8,192 bases of DNA from Chitinophagaceae bacterium (GTDB taxonomy: Bacteria; Bacteroidota; Bacteroidia; Chitinophagales; Chitinophagaceae). The DNA is taken from the NCBI GenBank assembly GCA_025351145.1, contig JANXWM010000532.1:1-8192 (forward strand). The letters are read 5' to 3'. Below are positions 5,461 through 8,192 of the stretch, one piece after another. The notes under the pieces are model-generated. The model worked only from the letters and a program-made list of their open reading frames with translations. It was not told the origin of the DNA and did not search any database. Position numbers and translations under genes: made by a program. Each line of letters starts with the position of its first letter. Within the stretch, counting starts at the first letter, position 1.

Positions 5461-5476
5461 CAACCTTTAAAGGTTG
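5461..5476. terminator. Palindrome after the electron-transfer operon, possible weak terminator
   Basis: CAACCTTTAAAGGTTG is a perfect 16-bp palindrome starting 13 bp after the last stop of the operon. The sequence after it (GTTAAAAATT) lacks a T-run on the plus strand, so intrinsic termination is uncertain. A protein-binding site is an alternative. Confidence 0.35.
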
Positions 5477-5492
5477 GTTAAAAATTCAAATC

Positions 5493-5506
5493 CTGATTGT
5501 AATCAT
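5493..5506. promoter_or_regulatory. FNR/CRP-like operator 3 (predicted)
   Basis: CTGATTGTAATCAT fits TGA-N6-TCA and is a close relative of the site at 1181-1194 (11 of 14 bases identical). Its centre lies about 77 bp before the start of the gene at 5577. A class II activator position would place transcription start near 5541, just after the AT-rich TATATTATATG-like region. The regulator is unknown. Confidence 0.45.
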
Positions 5507-5576
5507 CCTGTGTTTTGATCTTGCTCATATTATATGCAGAAATTCTATGTAGCTTCGCACCAGAATTCTTCATAAA

Positions 5577-5960
5577 ATGAAAAAACTTGCACTTGTATTA
5601 TTAACTGTTGTTTATATGCTGTCCACAGTCGGGGTAGCAATAAGCCAGTTTTATTGTTGCAGCAAGTTAAAGTCAGTAACGCTCTCACTAAACGGTTCAG
5701 AAAATAAAACTTCTAAAAAAGAAGTTAAGGAAGATGGCTGTTGCAAAACCACTCATCAATACCTTAAAATAAAAGATGTACATCTATACGCCGAAGCTGT
5801 TTCCTCTCCTGCAAAATATTTTCTTATTCTTCATACCGAATTCCCGGTACTTGATATAACCGCTTTTGAAAAACAACAGGCTCTTATATCAAACAGTATT
5901 AATGCACCCCCTTTAATAACCACTCCTGTTTATATTCTCAACAGGGTTTTTCGCATTTAA
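5577..5960 (+). CDS. HYC_CC_PP-type small exported cysteine protein, metal-associated
   Basis: A 127-residue protein with an N-terminal hydrophobic signal (about residues 4-23). The layout matches the Bacteroidota HYC_CC_PP family, named for three conserved spots: an aromatic-Cys pair just after the signal (here F25-Y26-C27-C28, with Phe where His is usual), a CC pair (C55-C56, then H60), and a Pro pair near the C-terminus (P111-P112). In my recollection members sit beside copper or cobalt-zinc-cadmium efflux genes, as here. The cysteine pairs could bind soft metals in the periplasm, but the function is not established. It is the first gene of the metal block, preceded by an FNR/CRP-like site and separated from the next gene by 234 bp containing a repeat copy. 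Confidence 0.72.
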   Translation: MKKLALVLLTVVYMLSTVGVAISQFYCCSKLKSVTLSLNGSENKTSKKEVKEDGCCKTTHQYLKIKDVHLYAEAVSSPAKYFLILHTEFPVLDITAFEKQQALISNSINAPPLITTPVYILNRVFRI

Positions 5961-5973
5961 TATCCCTCCCCAT

Positions 5974-6000
5974 AACGGAGCTCTCAATTAAGCTTCCGTT
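5974..6000. terminator. Imperfect hairpin after the HYC_CC_PP-type gene
   Basis: AACGGAGCT (5974-5982) can pair with AGCTTCCGTT (5991-6000) with one bulged base, 13 bp after the stop codon. Only TTAAT follows, so termination strength is doubtful. The spacing suits an end-of-transcript structure. Confidence 0.35.
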
Positions 6001-6062
6001 TAATACCTGCATATATCATATTGCCAGGTACAATACCATTTAGAAATTAATTTTAATTGTTA

Positions 6063-6115
6063 TGATACCAGCATTGGTTTTTCATAGCATCGTCCCTTGC
6101 GTCGCAATCCTTTCA
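6063..6115 (-). repeat. Fourth copy of the dispersed TGCGACGCAAG repeat
   Basis: GCATCGTCCCTTGCGTCGCA (6087-6106) is the reverse complement of the repeat arm at 1872-1895 with one mismatch over 20 bases. The flanking gatacca end (near 6064) recalls the ggtaca ends of the other copies. It stands alone without an inverted partner and lies between the HYC_CC_PP-type gene and the next exported protein gene. Apart from it and the hairpin at 5974-6000, the gap 5961-6194 shows nothing definite. Confidence 0.6.
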
Positions 6116-6194
6116 ACAATTGAATATGATTGGACTAATCCTGATTTCTTATTGTATAAAACATCTCTTATTTATAACTATAAAAATCATCAAA

Positions 6195-6602
6195 ATGAAA
6201 AAGTTAAGTGTCCTTTTAACACTGGCAGCAGGTCTGCTCGTGATTAATTTCCAAACTGCCGTTGCTCAAAAAAATGAAATTGTTACTACACAGAAAGCAA
6301 CAAAAGACAAAGGTTATACCATATTAAATTCCGGTGAAACGATTAAGATTTACAAATTTGCGCACCCGTCCCATTCACCAAAGGAAGCTGAGAAATATGC
6401 CCCAAAATATTTTTTTGTAGTACCGGGCTCCAATGTTTTACAGGAGCTTACCAAAATGAATTTGAAAAAAGCATTTCCCGAAAATCACATGTTTCATGAT
6501 GCCCTTGATACAAATTTTAAGGAAGATAAAGAACTGATCAATTATGATGATTTTCATAAGATGTATAAGCTCAACTGGATTTTTAAAAGCACTACGAAAT
6601 AA
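6195..6602 (+). CDS. Exported protein of unknown function in the metal-resistance block
   Basis: A 135-residue protein not recognised by name. A clear signal peptide (MKK, hydrophobic 4-19, cleavage after A22-V23-A24) is followed by a mature part of about 110 residues without cysteines. Histidines and methionines cluster modestly (HPSHSP, ENHMFHDALD, FHKMYKLNW). The mature region looks like a small mixed alpha/beta domain with a predicted helix around KNL/TKMNLKKAF. I chose the ATG at 6195 because it gives a standard signal peptide; the in-frame ATG at 6120 would add 25 residues ending in a second hydrophobic stretch. It is 44 bp upstream of the heavy-metal-binding lipoprotein and probably co-transcribed with it and the pump. 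A metal-related periplasmic role is inferred from context only. Confidence 0.75.
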   Translation: MKKLSVLLTLAAGLLVINFQTAVAQKNEIVTTQKATKDKGYTILNSGETIKIYKFAHPSHSPKEAEKYAPKYFFVVPGSNVLQELTKMNLKKAFPENHMFHDALDTNFKEDKELINYDDFHKMYKLNWIFKSTTK

Positions 6603-6646
6603 CCAATAACATTCAATTTTTAAAAGCATATCAAAAAGAGTAATAA

Positions 6647-6931
6647 ATGAAAAAAACAACTATCGTTCTCGCAGCTTTTTTAGTAACAGCATTGACAGCC
6701 TGCAGTGGCAGCAATTCTTCGGAGAATACAGTAACAAAAGACACAGCAACAAATGATGTTATGTTAATATCCGGTGTAAAATATACCTGCAAGATGCATC
6801 CTGAAATAATTTCAGATACACCCGGCCATTGCCCCAAATGCGGAATGGTACTCATAAAAATGAAAGATACCATGATGAACATGAACCATGATTCCATGCC
6901 TATGGCACGTGATAGTATGAAGAAGCATTAA
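6647..6931 (+). CDS. Heavy-metal-binding-domain lipoprotein with Met/His-rich tail
   Basis: A 94-residue lipoprotein: signal peptide with lipobox LTAC (C19), a Ser/Thr/Asn linker, and then the compact heavy-metal-binding domain also found at the N-terminus of many CusB-type adaptors and copper ATPases: Y46-T-C48-K-M50-H51-P, then P59-G-H-C62-P-K-C65-G-M67. These Cys, His and Met residues suit Cu(I) or similar soft metals. The C-terminal tail adds six methionines and two histidines (M76, M77, M79, H81, M84, M86, M91, H94), which could form a second low-affinity copper site. It lies 22 bp before the CusA-type pump gene and could hand metal to it in the periplasm. The metal is inferred, not shown. 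Confidence 0.85.
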   Translation: MKKTTIVLAAFLVTALTACSGSNSSENTVTKDTATNDVMLISGVKYTCKMHPEIISDTPGHCPKCGMVLIKMKDTMMNMNHDSMPMARDSMKKH

Positions 6932-6953
6932 TAAAAAGTATAAACCAACAAAT

Positions 6954-8192
6954 ATGGTTCAAAAAATTATTGAACTGGCCTTACGCAACAGGCTTGTGGT
7001 ACTGTTACTGGCAGCAGGCCTGTTTGCGTGGGGCATTTACGCAGTTCAGAAAAACCCGATAGATGCTATTCCTGATCTTTCAGAAAACCAGGTAATCGTA
7101 TTTACAGAATGGATGGGCCGCAGCCCGCAAATTATTGAAGACCAGGTTACCTATCCGCTGGTAAGTAACCTGCAGGGCATACCCAAAGTAAAAAACATAC
7201 GTGCATCTTCCATGTTCGGGATGAGTTTTGTGTACGTGATTTTTGAAGATGGCGTAGATACCTATTGGGCAAGAACCCGTGTACTGGAAAGATTAAACTA
7301 TGCACAACGCCTGCTGCCACAGGGTATTACCCCAACGCTGGGCCCCGATGGCACCGGCGTAGGCCATATTTTCTGGTATCATCTCGATGCCCCGCAAATG
7401 GATTTGGGTGAGCAACGTGCATTGCAGGATTGGTATATAAAATTTGCTTTGCAAACAGTACCGGGTGTGGCTGAAGTTGCTTCGTACGGGGGATTTGAAA
7501 AACAATATCAATTGGTAATAGACCCTGTAAAACTGCAGTTCTACAACATTTCTATGATGGATGTAATGAACAAGGTAAAGGCCAATAATAATGATGTAGG
7601 CGGCAGAAAATTTGAAATGAGCGATATGGCTTATATAGTGCGTGGCCTGGGTTATATAAAGAATAAAGACGACCTGGAAAGTATTGCCGTGGGTAATTAT
7701 AACGGGGTGCCGGTAAGGGTAAAAGATATCGGCACCGTGCAAATGGGCGGCGATTTGCGCTTAGGTATTTTTGATAATAATGGCGAAGGAGAAGTTGTAG
7801 GTGGCATTGTGGTGATGCGCTACGGCGAAAATGCAGACAGGGTGATTACTGATATAAAAAAGAAAATGGGCGATGTACAAAAAGGGTTACCGGAAGGTGT
7901 AAGTTTTAAAATTGATTACGACAGAAGCAGTTTGATAGAAGCCGCCATTGATAATATAAAAAGTAAACTGATAGAAGAAATAAGTGTGGTGTGTATTATT
8001 GTTATTGTCTTTCTTTTTCACTGGCGTAGTGCTTTGAGCATTATTATACAAATCCCTATCACCATCGCAATCAGTTTTATTTTATTAAATGCCTTTGGGT
8101 TATCGTCAAATATTATGTCGTTAACGGGTATTGCGCTGGCTATTGGGGTGATAGTGGATAATGGTATTATCATGGCAGAAAATGCATACAGG
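6954..8192 (+). CDS. cusA: CusA/CzcA-type heavy-metal efflux RND transporter (3' truncated by window)
   Basis: The first 413 codons of a proton-driven inner-membrane RND pump that is usually about 1,040 residues, or longer when fused to an outer-membrane factor. Helix 1 spans about residues 14-31, followed by the family signature N-P-I-D-A-I-P-D (34-41) and the porter domain with motifs such as GPDGTGVGHIFWY, QDWYIKFALQTVPGVAEVAS and LNGEGEV-like DNNGEGEVVGG. Helices 2 to 4 begin near residue 340. The proton-relay aspartate is D402 in IGVIVDNGIIMAEN. Similarity is closest to the monovalent-metal CusA branch rather than CzcA. By my alignment with E. coli CusA, M388 and M407 match relay methionines M391 and M410, while the M403 position is Ile. 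The ATG at 6954 follows the lipoprotein stop by 22 bp. The adaptor and outer-membrane genes are presumably downstream. Confidence 0.92.
   Translation, partial: MVQKIIELALRNRLVVLLLAAGLFAWGIYAVQKNPIDAIPDLSENQVIVFTEWMGRSPQIIEDQVTYPLVSNLQGIPKVKNIRASSMFGMSFVYVIFEDGVDTYWARTRVLERLNYAQRLLPQGITPTLGPDGTGVGHIFWYHLDAPQMDLGEQRALQDWYIKFALQTVPGVAEVASYGGFEKQYQLVIDPVKLQFYNISMMDVMNKVKANNNDVGGRKFEMSDMAYIVRGLGYIKNKDDLESIAVGNYNGVPVRVKDIGTVQMGGDLRLGIFDNNGEGEVVGGIVVMRYGENADRVITDIKKKMGDVQKGLPEGVSFKIDYDRSSLIEAAIDNIKSKLIEEISVVCIIVIVFLFHWRSALSIIIQIPITIAISFILLNAFGLSSNIMSLTGIALAIGVIVDNGIIMAENAYR

Noticed and set aside
6122..6144. Another FNR-like site (tgattggactaatc) upstream of 6195
   Set aside because: The half-sites GATT/AATC are spaced by five bases, which does not fit TGA-N6-TCA.
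6120..6194. Upstream ATG for the exported protein at 6195
   Set aside because: It places an extra hydrophobic segment ahead of a standard MKK signal peptide with an AVA-Q cleavage site.
7293..7742. 149-codon minus-strand ORF
   Set aside because: It is wholly antisense to the strongly conserved CusA-type coding sequence and its translation shows no recognisable features.

Overview
The window looks like a chromosomal segment of a Bacteroidota bacterium, most likely near Chitinophagaceae. This is an inference from the AT-rich DNA, start codons without Shine-Dalgarno sequences, mostly TAA stops, and families typical of that phylum: an HYC_CC_PP-type protein, a small heavy-metal-binding lipoprotein next to a CusA-type pump, and short dispersed palindromic repeats.

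Layout. (1) 1-567: 3' end of a DNA methyltransferase-type gene whose visible part is a Mrr-like PD-(D/E)xK nuclease domain. (2) 568-1302: about 735 bp without a convincing gene. It holds an 18-bp tandem repeat, a GC-rich palindrome, a 266-bp non-autonomous mobile element (814-1079) with 22-bp perfect terminal inverted repeats and a 9-bp target duplication, and a long hairpin carrying two FNR/CRP-like half-site pairs. (3) 1303-1710: a membrane-anchored monohaem cytochrome c, followed by an inverted-repeat element (1724-1927) and a terminator-like hairpin. (4) 2042-5447: a tight four-gene operon. It encodes a small Tat-like/membrane-anchored protein, a Tat-exported lipoprotein ferredoxin of the NrfC/PsrB/ActB type, a ten-helix NrfD/PsrC/ActC-type quinol subunit, and a secreted two-domain beta-sandwich protein with a C-terminal membrane anchor. 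(5) 5577-8192: a copper/heavy-metal block with an HYC_CC_PP-type protein, an unknown exported protein, a heavy-metal-binding lipoprotein and the first 413 codons of a CusA-type RND pump that runs off the window.

How the genes may work together. The cytochrome c, ferredoxin and NrfD-type protein look like a quinol-to-periplasm electron conduit, but no molybdopterin or other catalytic subunit lies beside them. The terminal enzyme must be elsewhere, or the conduit delivers electrons to a soluble acceptor through the cytochrome. FNR/CRP-like palindromes precede both the cytochrome c gene and the first gene of the metal block, so the two blocks may share control by oxygen or redox state. This is inferred from sequence pattern only. 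The most distinctive points are the 15-cysteine ferredoxin lacking one expected cluster ligand, the N-terminal module shared by the ferredoxin and its small upstream neighbour, the unrecognised beta-sandwich partner, and the mobile element caught inside one copy of a repeat whose uninterrupted relative lies 0.8 kb away.
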